Assembly: GCF_900114615.1 (NCBI RefSeq)
Contig: NZ_FOTS01000020.1
Location: 16,632-80,631 of the forward strand
Length of the DNA: 64,000 nt
Direction of reading: 5' to 3'
Source of the DNA: Pelosinus propionicus DSM 13327
GTDB lineage: Bacteria > Bacillota > Negativicutes > DSM-13327
Shown: one piece after another, positions 36,673 through 47,571 of the stretch
Layout of the letters: each line of letters starts with the position of its first letter
How positions within the stretch are numbered: position 1 is the stretch's first letter
Translations under genes and position numbers: made by a program
Notes under the pieces: generated by a model
The model's database searches: none
Told to the model about the DNA's origin: nothing
What the model saw: only the letters and a program-made list of their open reading frames with translations

Positions 36673-37311
36673 TTATTTTTGAGCTTCACCACGGTACATC
36701 CACCACTGTTGAGCAATTTGGAATGCATTGCTCATTACCCAGTATAATACAAGTCCAGCAGGAAAAGTAATACTAATATAACCTATAAATAATGGCATAA
36801 AAGTCATCATCATTTTTGCCTGTTGATTCATATCACTGCTTGTCTGTTTTTGTTGAATATAAGTAGTCAGTGCTGACAATACTGGTAAAATATACAAAGG
36901 ATCAGGATGAGATAAATTAGCGATCCATAAAAAACTAGGTATTTGTGCATACTGATAATCACGAATAGCAAAGAAGATCCCCATAAGTATAGGCATCTGA
37001 ACCAATAGAGGCAAACAACCTGATAACGGATTAACTCCTGACTCTTTATATAAAAGAGCCATTTCTTTATTTAATTTTTCAGGATTCCCTTTGTATTTTT
37101 CTTGCAAATCTTTCATTTTAGGCTGCAAATCCTGCATAGCCTTCATACCTTTAACTTGTTTTACAGTTAAAGGATATAATAGCAACTTTATAATCAAAGT
37201 TACCAAAATAATAGCTATACCATAATTAGGTATGCCGATGCTAGCAGTCATATCATAGAAAAAAGTTAATATATGCTGCAATAATGCAATTGCCGAATCA
37301 AACAAAGCCAA
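36673..37311 (-). CDS. yidC: membrane protein insertase YidC (SpoIIIJ/OxaA)
   Basis: Inserts proteins into the cytoplasmic membrane. Five membrane segments in 212 aa, with YPLTVKQVKGMKAMQDLQPK and NPLSGCLPLLVQMPI typical of the family. It is the short form without a large periplasmic domain and without an obvious lipobox, although the cell is expected to be diderm. TTG start at 37311, GAGG about 10 bases upstream. Confidence 0.94.
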   Translation of the reverse strand: MALFDSAIALLQHILTFFYDMTASIGIPNYGIAIILVTLIIKLLLYPLTVKQVKGMKAMQDLQPKMKDLQEKYKGNPEKLNKEMALLYKESGVNPLSGCLPLLVQMPILMGIFFAIRDYQYAQIPSFLWIANLSHPDPLYILPVLSALTTYIQQKQTSSDMNQQAKMMMTFMPLFIGYISITFPAGLVLYWVMSNAFQIAQQWWMYRGEAQK

Positions 37312-37358
37312 TATCTCACGTCCTCAATATTAATTTGTAACAAATCAATCCTTATATC

Positions 37359-37565
37359 TCAAACAGGATCATAGCCGCCAGGATGAAAAGGATGACAGCG
37401 CAATATACGCCGCATAGCCATGATACCCCCACGGAAAATCCCATATTTCTCAATTGCCTGTAATGCATACTCTGAACAAGTCGGCACAAAACGGCAAGTA
37501 GGCGGTTTGAGCGGTGAAATAAATAAACGATAACCTTTAATTAGCATTATAGCTATTTTTTTCAT
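37359..37565 (-). CDS. yidD: membrane protein insertion efficiency factor YidD
   Basis: 68 aa small membrane-associated protein aiding YidC. Hallmarks [27 protein letters not shown], cut here as [14 protein letters not shown], and [15 protein letters not shown] at 37565 chosen over a TTG two codons upstream. Lies 10 bases after rnpA, in the standard rpmH-rnpA-yidD-yidC order. Confidence 0.95.
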   Translation of the reverse strand: MKKIAIMLIKGYRLFISPLKPPTCRFVPTCSEYALQAIEKYGIFRGGIMAMRRILRCHPFHPGGYDPV

Positions 37566-37575
37566 TATCAACTAC

Positions 37576-37926
37576 CTACTTAGCCAAAATTTTTGCCATT
37601 TCACACAAATGAATAAACGCTTTACCCACTGCTATAGAATTTGAACTTACTGCTGCTTGTCTGCCAACTAATAGTAAATCAATTCCATTAATTAACTTAT
37701 GCTGGTTTAACCGATAGGAATCTCGTAAAAGACGTTTTACTCGATTGCGTACTACCGCACCACCCAACCTTTTGCCTGCAGCAAATCCTACACGGCGAAC
37801 AATGCTATTAGTAGACAGTACATAAAGTACTATCATACGATTTGCAAATGATCTGCCAGATTTATATACAGTTTGAAAATTTTTATTTTTGTGTAAAATC
37901 CCTTGCTTAGATAACTTATATATCAC
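37576..37926 (-). CDS. rnpA: ribonuclease P protein component
   Basis: Protein cofactor of RNase P, which matures tRNA 5' ends. RNP motif KRLGGAVVRNRVKRLLRD with preceding VGFAAGK is diagnostic; also the FQTVYKSGRSF segment. 116 aa. GTG start with GGGATGA upstream. Follows rpmH by 47 bases. Confidence 0.95.
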   Translation of the reverse strand: MIYKLSKQGILHKNKNFQTVYKSGRSFANRMIVLYVLSTNSIVRRVGFAAGKRLGGAVVRNRVKRLLRDSYRLNQHKLINGIDLLLVGRQAAVSSNSIAVGKAFIHLCEMAKILAK

Positions 37927-37973
37927 AGTTTATCATCCCGCCATATGGAAAATAGGCCTGTTCTGGCGCCCTA

Positions 37974-38108
37974 TTATGCAGATAATTTCTTTCTGCTTCT
38001 AGCACGTCTTCTTTTTAGGACTAATTGACCACCTCTGGTTTTCATACGTTCACGGAAACCATGAGTTCTTTTTTTCCATAAATTATTTGGTTGATAAGTA
38101 CGTTTCAT
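37974..38108 (-). CDS. rpmH: 50S ribosomal protein L34
   Basis: 44 aa ribosomal protein read from ATG 38108: [20 protein letters not shown] at the start, then basic residues to a KKLSA end. Length and sequence are typical for L34. GGAGG lies about 9 bases before the ATG. Outermost leftward gene beside oriC. Confidence 0.97.
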   Translation of the reverse strand: MKRTYQPNNLWKKRTHGFRERMKTRGGQLVLKRRRARSRKKLSA

Positions 38109-38220
38109 TTATTTACACCTCCTTGCTAAAGTACCAAAAATATCACGTTAAAATGCCTATATTTTAACACTAAAGATTATAGACTAGTCAAGGCCTCAGT
38201 GTCAAGAAATATACTTGTTG

Positions 38221-38590
38221 ATAGTTTCTGAGTATTGTGGATAAATTTGTAGATAAAAGGTCCTGTTTGATAAAAATCTGTTGATAACTTATATAGTTTT
38301 TGATAATATAAAACATGACAAGATATCCACATATTCTTTCTAATCTCTTTTTTATCTACATAAAGTAAAAGTTATTCACAAAAACATAGCTTTATGCACA
38401 CTTTTATCCACACTACTTAATAACTCTATTATACTTGATAAATACAAGACTGCGAAATACTTTTTATTTTGCTGTTGTATTTTTTTTTCGTTAAAACTCT
38501 ATTTTTATAAATAAGTTATTCACATCTGTTAATAAGTTTGTGGATAACTTGTTAGACTGTTAATTAAATCTGTTGATAGAGCATTTATTA
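38221..38590. other. oriC: oriC, upstream DnaA-box cluster
   Basis: Between rpmH and dnaA. Three perfect DnaA boxes: TGTGGATAA at 38236-38244 and 38539-38547, TTATCCACA at 38404-38412. One-mismatch boxes at 38248, 38279, 38323, 38352, 38372, 38392, 38516 and 38527 (start positions), plus a weaker one at 38571. Corresponds to the incA/incB part of a bipartite Firmicute origin. Confidence 0.92.
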
Positions 38591-38750
38591 TTAAACGAAT
38601 TCCCTTATTCATAGCCTTTATTTTATATTTGATAAAACATTTTCATTATTTATCACCCTTATTCCTTTAAGTAGTGTTTTATCTTTTTATATATTCCACA
38701 TCATATTTTAATTTTTATATTATTTGTATAGCACAGAAAGGATTGAATGT

Positions 38751-40247
38751 ATGGACGATACCCTGCAAGCAACAATCGTATGGGAACAGGTATTAAAAAA
38801 ATTAGAACAAGAACTATCGAAGCTAATGATTGATACTTGGCTAAAACCCACCATCCCACTAAAACTAACTGATACCACATTAGAAATTGGAACTCCTAAG
38901 CAAATCATTAAAGAATGGCTTGAATCCCGCTATCTTCCTATCATTTCATCTACAGTCCAATATATTACGAATAAACCCTTAACGATAATTTTTATCAATT
39001 TAGATATAGATGATGAAACCGCTTCGCTTCCTGCATCACAAGAAATTACTCCGCCAATCGCTCCATCCCAGCTACTACTAGACACAGAAATCGATAAAAA
39101 CGATAAAAAAGCTGACTTCGTGCAGACAAGTATGTCTACAGCCAAACAACCTCATATCTACAAACCCTCTTCTGAATCTGATCAAAGCTTTTCTTTAAAT
39201 CAAAATCCAGCAGAAGAATCAATGGCAATACTAAACCCTAAATACATTTTTGAAACTTTTGTTATCGGTAATTCTAACCGTTTAGCTCATGCTGCATCCT
39301 TAGCTGTTGCCGAGGCACCAGCCAATGCATACAATCCTTTTTTTGTTTATGGCGGTGTTGGACTTGGAAAGACTCATCTTATGCACGCTATTGGCCACCG
39401 TATTTTAAAAAATCACCCACATTTAAAATTACTCTACATTTCTAGTGAAAAATTCACCAATGAGCTAATCAATTCTATTCGAGATGGTAATCCTGAAAGT
39501 TTTCGCCAAAAATATCGTAATATTGACGTCCTCTTAGTTGACGATATTCAATTTCTAGCAAAAAAAGAACATACACAGGAAGAATTTTTCCATACTTTTA
39601 ATACATTACATGAGGCAAATAAACAAATTATCATGTCTAGCGATCGACCGCCCCGTGAGATTCAAACCTTAGAAGATCGACTGCGATCGCGTTTTGAAAT
39701 GGGTCTTATTACTGATATTCAACCACCAGATCTAGAAACACGTATTGCCATTTTGCGTAAAAAAGCAATTATGGAACATTTAAATGTATCTAATGATGTT
39801 ATGGTATATATCGCAAGCCGTATTGACAACAATATTAGGGAACTGGAAGGTGCATTAATTAGAGTGATGGCCTATGCTTCTTTAACAAACCAGAATATTG
39901 ATATCGACCTGGCAACAGAAGCATTAAAAGACATTTTTCCTCATGGAAAACCTAAGCAAATTACGGTAGAACTGATTCAAGAAACCATCGCTTCTTACTT
40001 CAAACTAAAAATTGATGAGTTGCTTGCCAAAAAAAGGACCCGTAATGTAGCATATCCTAGACAGATTGCTATGTATTTATCCAGAGAGCTAACAGAGACT
40101 TCACTTCCGAGACTTGGAGAAATGTTTGGCGGACGTGATCACACAACAGTTATTCACGCTTATGACAAAATCAGCCGTGAACGTAACGCAGATATTAAGT
40201 TAAGCAATACAATTAAGGAATTAATTAAACGAATTGAAAATAATTAA
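38751..40247 (+). CDS. dnaA: chromosomal replication initiator DnaA
   Basis: ATP-dependent initiator that melts oriC. Domain I (about 1-85, [10 protein letters not shown]), a variable domain II (about 90-145), AAA+ domain (about 150-370) with Walker [10 protein letters not shown] and [10 protein letters not shown], and the DNA-binding domain IV with signature [15 protein letters not shown]. 498 aa. The ATG at 38751 has AAAGGA 8 bases upstream; an in-frame TTG at 38724 is rejected. Flanked on both sides by DnaA boxes. Confidence 0.97.
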   Translation: MDDTLQATIVWEQVLKKLEQELSKLMIDTWLKPTIPLKLTDTTLEIGTPKQIIKEWLESRYLPIISSTVQYITNKPLTIIFINLDIDDETASLPASQEITPPIAPSQLLLDTEIDKNDKKADFVQTSMSTAKQPHIYKPSSESDQSFSLNQNPAEESMAILNPKYIFETFVIGNSNRLAHAASLAVAEAPANAYNPFFVYGGVGLGKTHLMHAIGHRILKNHPHLKLLYISSEKFTNELINSIRDGNPESFRQKYRNIDVLLVDDIQFLAKKEHTQEEFFHTFNTLHEANKQIIMSSDRPPREIQTLEDRLRSRFEMGLITDIQPPDLETRIAILRKKAIMEHLNVSNDVMVYIASRIDNNIRELEGALIRVMAYASLTNQNIDIDLATEALKDIFPHGKPKQITVELIQETIASYFKLKIDELLAKKRTRNVAYPRQIAMYLSRELTETSLPRLGEMFGGRDHTTVIHAYDKISRERNADIKLSNTIKELIKRIENN

Positions 40248-40363
40248 TATCTTTATTCGCTTCTATGTCACCAAAAGTGCCATTTTACTCACATTATTCA
40301 CTCTTTATTTGACGATACGTGTATAACTCTGTTAGTAACAGTAGGACTAGCCTGTATATTATT

Positions 40364-40552
40364 TGTTGATAATTTATACACAGTAAAAATCTGTGGATTT
40401 GTGGATAACCTCTATAGTACTTACTGACACGTTATTAACAAGTGTTTTTTACTGTGTATAAGGCAAATTTAGAGTTATTAACATATCTACACCCCCTACT
40501 ACTATTACGACTATTTTATTAATATATATATTATTTAGTATTAATATACCGA
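40364..40552. other. oriC: oriC, downstream DnaA boxes, DnaA-trio and AT-rich unwinding region
   Basis: Between dnaA and dnaN. Perfect box TGTGGATAA at 40400-40408; near boxes at 40364, 40374, 40392, 40432, 40453 and 40475. A weak box ATATCTACA (40483-40491) abuts a C-run and then the triplets CTA-CTA-CTA-TTA-CGA-CTA (40496-40513), matching the DnaA-trio arrangement described for Bacillus. An almost pure A+T stretch follows to 40552, the probable duplex-unwinding site. Confidence 0.88.
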
Positions 40553-40566
40553 ATGGAGGACTAAAA

Positions 40567-41676
40567 ATGAAAATCTCCTGCACAAAGGAGCAATTAAACC
40601 ATGCTGTACAAACAGTACAAAAGGCTCTTGCCACTAAAACCCCAATGCCTATCCTGACAGGGATCTATTTATCTGCCTTTGAAGATAAATTGGAATTACA
40701 AGCAACAAATTATGAAATTGGCATTAGCTGCATTATTGAAGCTACAATTAACGAACCAGGTACGGTAGTAATCTCTGGACGGTATTTCCAAGAGTTAGTT
40801 CGAAAATTACCAGGAGAGACTATTGAAATTTCTTCGAGTGCAGAAGACCGAACGATTCAAATTACTTCGAATCAAGCTCAATTTAATTTATTAAGCTTAC
40901 CGGCAGAAGAATTCCCTGTACTAAAAAAGCCAACAAGTGATACAGTTATAACTGTTAAAGATAATATTTTAAGAGAACTAATCAAAAAAACTGTTTTTGC
41001 ATGTTCTACTGATGAATCTCGTCCTATCTTTACCGGCGGTTTGTTAGAAATTAATCAATATGAAATAAATATGGTAGCTACCAATACGCATCGCTTGGCA
41101 ATAAAAAAAGACCACCTTGGCCATAATACAGATAGTATAAAAATGATAATACCTGCTAAAATATTGAATGAATTAGCACGTATTATGATTTCTGATGTCC
41201 CTATGGATGTAACAATTTATTGTCAAAAGAATCAAGTATCTTTTGCATTTGATAATATCTATATCATCTCACGCCTGATTGAAGGGCAATTCCCCGACTA
41301 TAATAAAGTAATACCTCCTAGTTTTGCTACTACTATAACGATTGATACACATGCATTTATGGATGCAGTAGAACGCGTCTCCTTATTAGCAAGAGATGGT
41401 GATTATAACATTATTAAATTGGCTTTTAAAAATGATTGTGTTATTATTACATCTAACAACCCTGATATCGGTAAAGCATGTGAAACAGTACCAACAATCG
41501 TTCAAGGTAATGAAGTTGAAATTGCTTTTAATGCAAAGTATGTTACAGATATCTTAAAAAACATTACCAGTGAACAACTTATATTCTCTCTGAATACACC
41601 TCTTAGTCCTGCAAGTATCAAACCGATTGATGATGCAACTTACAACTATATTATTACGCCTGTGAGGACAAATTAA
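40567..41676 (+). CDS. dnaN: DNA polymerase III beta sliding clamp
   Basis: Ring clamp that tethers the replicative polymerase. 369 aa with three repeated clamp domains; recognisable ATKTPMPILTGIYL near the N-terminus and SRLIEGQFPDYNKVIP in the second domain. The C-terminal end YNYIITPVRTN replaces the common PMRL-type end. TGGAGG lies 7 bases before the ATG. Immediately followed by the S4 gene. Confidence 0.97.
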   Translation: MKISCTKEQLNHAVQTVQKALATKTPMPILTGIYLSAFEDKLELQATNYEIGISCIIEATINEPGTVVISGRYFQELVRKLPGETIEISSSAEDRTIQITSNQAQFNLLSLPAEEFPVLKKPTSDTVITVKDNILRELIKKTVFACSTDESRPIFTGGLLEINQYEINMVATNTHRLAIKKDHLGHNTDSIKMIIPAKILNELARIMISDVPMDVTIYCQKNQVSFAFDNIYIISRLIEGQFPDYNKVIPPSFATTITIDTHAFMDAVERVSLLARDGDYNIIKLAFKNDCVIITSNNPDIGKACETVPTIVQGNEVEIAFNAKYVTDILKNITSEQLIFSLNTPLSPASIKPIDDATYNYIITPVRTN

Positions 41677-41892
41677 ATGGATGAAATAGGAATAACTACA
41701 AATACCATTCAGCTCGATCAGTTTTTAAAATGGGCAGGAATCGTTGAATCTGGTGGACAAGCCAAACTATTGATTGAAGATGGTATGGTCTTTATTAATG
41801 GTGCCCAAAGTTATGAACGACGCAAAAAAATAAAACCTGGTGATATTATTGAAATTACAAATATTGGTAAGTGGAAAGTAACGACTGAATAA
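41677..41892 (+). CDS. yaaA: S4-domain RNA-binding protein (YaaA/RlbA-like)
   Basis: 71 aa S4 RNA-binding protein always found between dnaN and recF in Firmicutes. The S4 motif LDQFLKWAGIVESGGQAKLL and VFINGAQSYERRKKIKPGD are clear. Starts on the base after the dnaN stop, with GAGG upstream. Linked in Bacillus to ribosome assembly; here by homology only. Confidence 0.93.
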   Translation: MDEIGITTNTIQLDQFLKWAGIVESGGQAKLLIEDGMVFINGAQSYERRKKIKPGDIIEITNIGKWKVTTE

Positions 41893-41903
41893 AAGGTGTT
41901 ACC

Positions 41904-43001
41904 ATGAAAGTTAATAAAATAATTCTGAGAAACATACGAAATTATGTAAACCTTTCCTTAGATTTTACCCAGGGAATTAATATATTTATTGGACAGAATG
42001 CGCAAGGAAAAACCAACATCCTTGAATCTATTTATTATGGTGCAATGGGGCGCTCTCATCGTACGAATGTAGATGGGGAGCTTATTCGTTGGCAGCAGGA
42101 AGACGGTAGTATTACAATTTTATTTTCGCGTATGAATATTGAAAATAGCCTAATTATGAAGCTGAGTAATAATCAGAAAAAGGAAATCATATCGAATCAT
42201 TATGCAATTAAATCTCGAGAACTTATTGGTTTGCTCAATGTTGTACTGTTTTCTCCTGAAGATTTAATGCTAATCAAAGGGATGCCTGCTATGCGTAGGC
42301 GTTTTTTAGATGTAGAGATTTCACAAGCAAATCCAAGTTACTACCAGCAGCTATTAAAATATAATCGCATTGTATCTCAACGTAATAATTTGTTAAAAAA
42401 AATCAGAGAAAATAAAGATAAACCCGATATGCTAGATGCTTGGGATGAACAAATGGCTATTGCAGCTAGTAAAATCGTTATGAAGAGGCAAGAGGCAGTT
42501 AAGAAATTAGCAATGCTTGCTAATTTAATGCATCGTAAAATAACTGCAAGTAAAGAAAATTTGACTCTTGTTTACCATAAGCATGAAATCATCGAAACGG
42601 GAATTGAAAATCTGATAAAAGAATATAAAGCTAAATTTTTGCAGCATCGACAAAATGATATTTGGCGTGGCAGTACAAGTATCGGACCTCATAAAGATGA
42701 TTTAATCCTTACAGTAAATGGCATAAATTTAAGAACATTTGGCTCACAAGGTCAACAACGTACAGGAGTTTTGTCGTTAAAATTAGCAGAATTGGAATTT
42801 ATAAAGTCGGAAACAGGAGAATATCCCATTTTGCTATTGGATGATGTGATGAGTGAATTGGATGCAACACGCCGGGAACATTTATTAGTTTTTATCAAGG
42901 ATCGTGTACAAACCATCATTACGGCGACGGAAGAAAAGTATTTTCCAGATTGGGAATTTGGAAAATATTTTCATGTAGAAAATGGTACTATAGTGGAGTG
43001 A
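41904..43001 (+). CDS. recF: DNA replication/repair protein RecF
   Basis: SMC-like ATPase acting with RecO/RecR to load RecA at gaps. Walker A GQNAQGKTNILE near residue 32, signature motif in TFGSQGQQRTGVLSLKLAE, Walker B PILLLDDVMSELD. 365 aa, normal. Its stop overlaps the next possible start as TGATG, showing tight coupling with the DUF721 gene. Confidence 0.97.
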   Translation: MKVNKIILRNIRNYVNLSLDFTQGINIFIGQNAQGKTNILESIYYGAMGRSHRTNVDGELIRWQQEDGSITILFSRMNIENSLIMKLSNNQKKEIISNHYAIKSRELIGLLNVVLFSPEDLMLIKGMPAMRRRFLDVEISQANPSYYQQLLKYNRIVSQRNNLLKKIRENKDKPDMLDAWDEQMAIAASKIVMKRQEAVKKLAMLANLMHRKITASKENLTLVYHKHEIIETGIENLIKEYKAKFLQHRQNDIWRGSTSIGPHKDDLILTVNGINLRTFGSQGQQRTGVLSLKLAELEFIKSETGEYPILLLDDVMSELDATRREHLLVFIKDRVQTIITATEEKYFPDWEFGKYFHVENGTIVE

Positions 43002-43006
43002 TGGCA

Positions 43007-43843
43007 ATGCAAATAATGAAAGATATAGTATCGAATACGATCAGAAATTTAGGCTTACAGAAGCCGTACAACGATCAATCTGTTATTGTACATTGGTCAG
43101 AAATCGTCGGCGATGATATCGCTGCTAATGCATACGCTCGCTCTGTTCAGCAAGGAACGCTTATGGTTAGTGTGAATAGTTCTGTTTGGTCTCATCATTT
43201 GTCGATGATGAAAGAAAGCATTATTGATAAAATAAATAAATTTATTGGCTATAAACTTATATTTGATATTCGCTTTCAAGCAGGATATTTTAGTAATTCC
43301 AAGAATGAAGAAAATACTGATATAAATACAGTACCTAATATAAAATACCAATTAAGTAAGGTCACATTAGATGAAAATGATGTACAAACTATGCAGGAAA
43401 CTAGTAATCATATAAGTGATAAATATTTAAAACAAAAGATATTGCGCATAATGCGCAAGGATTTTGCTTTAAAAAAAATAAAAAAACAGCATAACTGGCA
43501 CCAGTGTGCCAGTTGTACTGTTTTATGTCCGCCGGAAGAAACGTATTGTACTGCTTGTACACTTAATAAAAAGCACAAATTACTGTATACTATTATAAAT
43601 ACTCTAAAAGAAATACCATGGATCCGCTATGCTGAATTATATGAACATATTGCTTGTACAGAAGAGGAATTTCAGCAAGCTAAATATACATTAACCGCAT
43701 TTATTAGCCGAGACATTCAAGAAGGAGATTACGATAAGTTTAAAATCATGAGTTTCATCATGCTAACTACAGGAGCTAAAATTGAAGCTGTAAATGATGC
43801 GATTATTAATAAAACCTTAGAAAAATTCAGGAGGAAAAAGTAA
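43007..43843 (+). CDS. DUF721 (DciA-like) protein with C-terminal zinc-ribbon extension
   Basis: About 278 aa. Residues 1-95 are a DUF721 domain (VIVHWSEIVGDDIAANA, VSVNSSVWSHHLSMM), the family of DciA, a DnaB helicase loader in many bacteria. Beyond it lies a cysteine cluster (CASC, then C after 3, C after 6 and C after 2 residues), likely metal-binding, and a further helical domain of about 110 residues. Ordinary DUF721 proteins stop after about 100-160 residues. The ATG at 43007 has GGAG 8 bases upstream; 43001 is the alternative. Confidence 0.85.
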   Translation: MQIMKDIVSNTIRNLGLQKPYNDQSVIVHWSEIVGDDIAANAYARSVQQGTLMVSVNSSVWSHHLSMMKESIIDKINKFIGYKLIFDIRFQAGYFSNSKNEENTDINTVPNIKYQLSKVTLDENDVQTMQETSNHISDKYLKQKILRIMRKDFALKKIKKQHNWHQCASCTVLCPPEETYCTACTLNKKHKLLYTIINTLKEIPWIRYAELYEHIACTEEEFQQAKYTLTAFISRDIQEGDYDKFKIMSFIMLTTGAKIEAVNDAIINKTLEKFRRKK

Positions 43844-44097
43844 TGTTTTTACATCTTGGAGCCGATATGGTCGTTCCGTTGCGTGATGTTATTTCCATTA
43901 CTGATCTAAAATCAACACGATCAGGTATTAATAAAGAATTTATTAATAAAATGCGCGATGAGAAAAAAGTTTTTGATGTTTCAGAAAATGATCCCAAGAG
44001 CTTTATTATTACTACAAATAAGGTATATCTATCTGCCATTTCATCTTTAACATTAAAGAAAAGAGCAATTGATTTTCATATCTATGAAAATATTTAA
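43843..44097 (+). CDS. remB: extracellular matrix regulator RemB-like (DUF370)
   Basis: 84 aa protein of the RemA/RemB family, known in Bacillus as YaaB between recF and gyrB. Begins MFLHLGADMVVPLRDVISI; DNA-binding regulators of matrix genes in Bacillus, role here unproven. Its ATG overlaps the preceding stop (TAATG), with AGGAGG 8 bases upstream. Confidence 0.93.
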   Translation: MFLHLGADMVVPLRDVISITDLKSTRSGINKEFINKMRDEKKVFDVSENDPKSFIITTNKVYLSAISSLTLKKRAIDFHIYENI

Positions 44098-44111
44098 GAT
44101 AGATCATATAA

Positions 44112-46076
<1,965 letters not shown>

Positions 46077-46092
46077 TAGGTAAGTAAAAATC

Positions 46093-46131
46093 AGGAAGGC
46101 AAATTATCTATTTTTGATAATTAGCCTTCCT
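46093..46131 (+). terminator. gyrB terminator
   Basis: 16-bp stem AGGAAGGC.AATTATC with GATAATT.GCCTTCCT (one mismatch), loop of 7, followed by ACTTTTAAA; 17 bases after the gyrB stop. Confidence 0.8.
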
Positions 46132-46177
46132 ACTTTTAAAGTAATTGTTTTTTTATTGCGTTGTAAGGAGGAGTCAT

Positions 46178-46621
46178 ATGCGGATTATAGTAATTGATGG
46201 ACAAGGCGGCGGTATGGGGAAAATCATTATAGAAAAAATAAGGAAAGAGTTTAAAGAACAAATTGAAATATTGGCGTTAGGCACAAATGCTCTGGCAACT
46301 TCAGCTATGCTAAAAGCAGGAGCAAATGAAGGTGCAACAGGAGAAAATGCAATCGTGCACAATTGCAAGGATATTGATTGTATCATAGGATCATTAAGTA
46401 TTATTATGGCAAATTCAATGCTTGGAGAACTAACGCCTAAAATGGCTGAAGTGATTACATCTAGTAAGGCGCGTAAGATCTTAATACCTTTATATCGTGG
46501 TAATATTGATATTATTGGATTAAAAACAGAACCGCTGCCTCATTTAGTCGATGGAGTACTGCTTGAAATTAAAAAGCATTTAGGAGGGGATAAAACATGT
46601 GTGAAGCTAACGTTTATGTAA
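46178..46621 (+). CDS. DUF3842 family protein
   Basis: 147 aa protein of unknown function. The start MRIIVIDGQGGGMGKIIIE has a glycine-rich loop resembling a nucleotide-binding P-loop or Rossmann turn, and the middle has NAIVHNCKDIDCIIGS. AAGGAGG is 8 bases before the ATG at 46178. It overlaps the CooT-like gene by 25 bases, so the two are probably coupled and may function together. Confidence 0.85.
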   Translation: MRIIVIDGQGGGMGKIIIEKIRKEFKEQIEILALGTNALATSAMLKAGANEGATGENAIVHNCKDIDCIIGSLSIIMANSMLGELTPKMAEVITSSKARKILIPLYRGNIDIIGLKTEPLPHLVDGVLLEIKKHLGGDKTCVKLTFM

Positions 46622-46794
46622 TAAATAAAAATGTGGAAGAATTACTCTTAGAAAGAGTCGATACCATTATTCCTAAGGATGGAGAAATCTATCTTGAAAA
46701 TATTTTTGGTGAACGTAAAACAGTAGAAGCACGTATTAAAGAATTACATTTAGTAGATCATAAAATTATCCTAGAGCGCTTTTCGAAAGAATAA
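46597..46794 (+). CDS. CooT-like small nickel-binding protein
   Basis: 65 aa; the N-terminal MCEANVYVI matches the CooT family, in which Cys2 helps bind nickel for CO dehydrogenase maturation. AGGAGG lies 9 bases before the ATG. No CODH genes are in the window, so a nickel role is inferred from the family. Coupled to the DUF3842 gene. Confidence 0.8.
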   Translation: MCEANVYVINKNVEELLLERVDTIIPKDGEIYLENIFGERKTVEARIKELHLVDHKIILERFSKE

Positions 46795-46884
46795 ATAAAG
46801 TTATATAGATCTGTCATTGTGAACAGAGTAAAGTAATGACAAAGAAATCTGAGATATTTTTAAAATATTGTATTCTTTTTGTTT

Positions 46885-46946
46885 TAAATTATAATGTGCA
46901 TAAGCGGCTAGATACTATTCTAGCCGCTTATGCACATTATAATTTA
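46885..46946. terminator. queT terminator, perfect 28-bp stem containing the stop codon
   Basis: Arms 46885-46912 and 46919-46946 pair exactly; 6-base loop. The arm nearest queT includes its stop codon and the Leu and Lys codons before it. It also faces the rightward CooT-like gene and may terminate both. Confidence 0.88.
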
Positions 46947-47386
46947 TACTTTTTTAGTACGGCAATAAGAGGATAACCGATAGCAAAGACAATAATTGCC
47001 TCACTAAATCCAATGGATAATATTGTAAACCAGAAAGGCATAGCATATAATATAGAAAGATAACCTCCAACAATAAAAGCATTGACTATAATTGGCGACA
47101 TATAAGCCCAGATAGTACTTTTAAATCGATAGGTAAGCCAAGCTGCAATAAGTGTAGCCAGACTACCACCAAATATATCCCACACTCCCAATCCACCAAA
47201 TATATTAGCAATTAATGTGCCTATAAATAAACCGTAGATAGCTTCAGGATATAAGATTGGTAAAACAGTAAGTGCCTCACTAAGGCGAAATTGTAAAGGA
47301 CCATACGAGATGGGTGCTAATGCATATGTAAAGCTTATATATAAAGCAGCAATCATAGTAGCACGCACAATAGAATGGGTATTCAT
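46937..47386 (-). CDS. queT: QueT family transporter
   Basis: 149 aa membrane protein with about five segments; motifs YGPLQFRLSEALTVLPILYP and GLGVWDIFGGSLATL are typical of QueT, the predicted substrate-binding (S) component for queuosine-precursor uptake by ECF transporters. ATG at 47386 has GGAGG 5 bases upstream. No preQ1 riboswitch was recognised in its leader. Confidence 0.9.
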   Translation of the reverse strand: MNTHSIVRATMIAALYISFTYALAPISYGPLQFRLSEALTVLPILYPEAIYGLFIGTLIANIFGGLGVWDIFGGSLATLIAAWLTYRFKSTIWAYMSPIIVNAFIVGGYLSILYAMPFWFTILSIGFSEAIIVFAIGYPLIAVLKKYKL

Positions 47387-47502
47387 AAAGACCTCCATTG
47401 ATAATATTTGAATTTTAATTATAGTATATTAAGTTAAAATAAACCAGGGAAGTTTCAATAATGATATATATATAGTAAAACAAACATATGTTCCTAAAAA
47501 AA

Positions 47503-47532
47503 TTGTGGACTTGTAGTTAGGAATGGTATAAT
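47503..47532 (+). promoter_or_regulatory. ftsK promoter with extended -10
   Basis: TTGTGG, 18-base spacer, TGGTATAAT (TATAAT at 47527-47532), about 40 bases before the TTG start. The same TGGTATAAT occurs before ppiB and gyrA. Confidence 0.65.
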
Positions 47533-47571
47533 AAAATTAGAATAAATAAAATAAGAATTAGGTGGTAAATA

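Noticed and set aside
47387..47570. preQ1 riboswitch upstream of queT
   Set aside because: No preQ1-I or preQ1-II consensus could be traced in the AT-rich leader.
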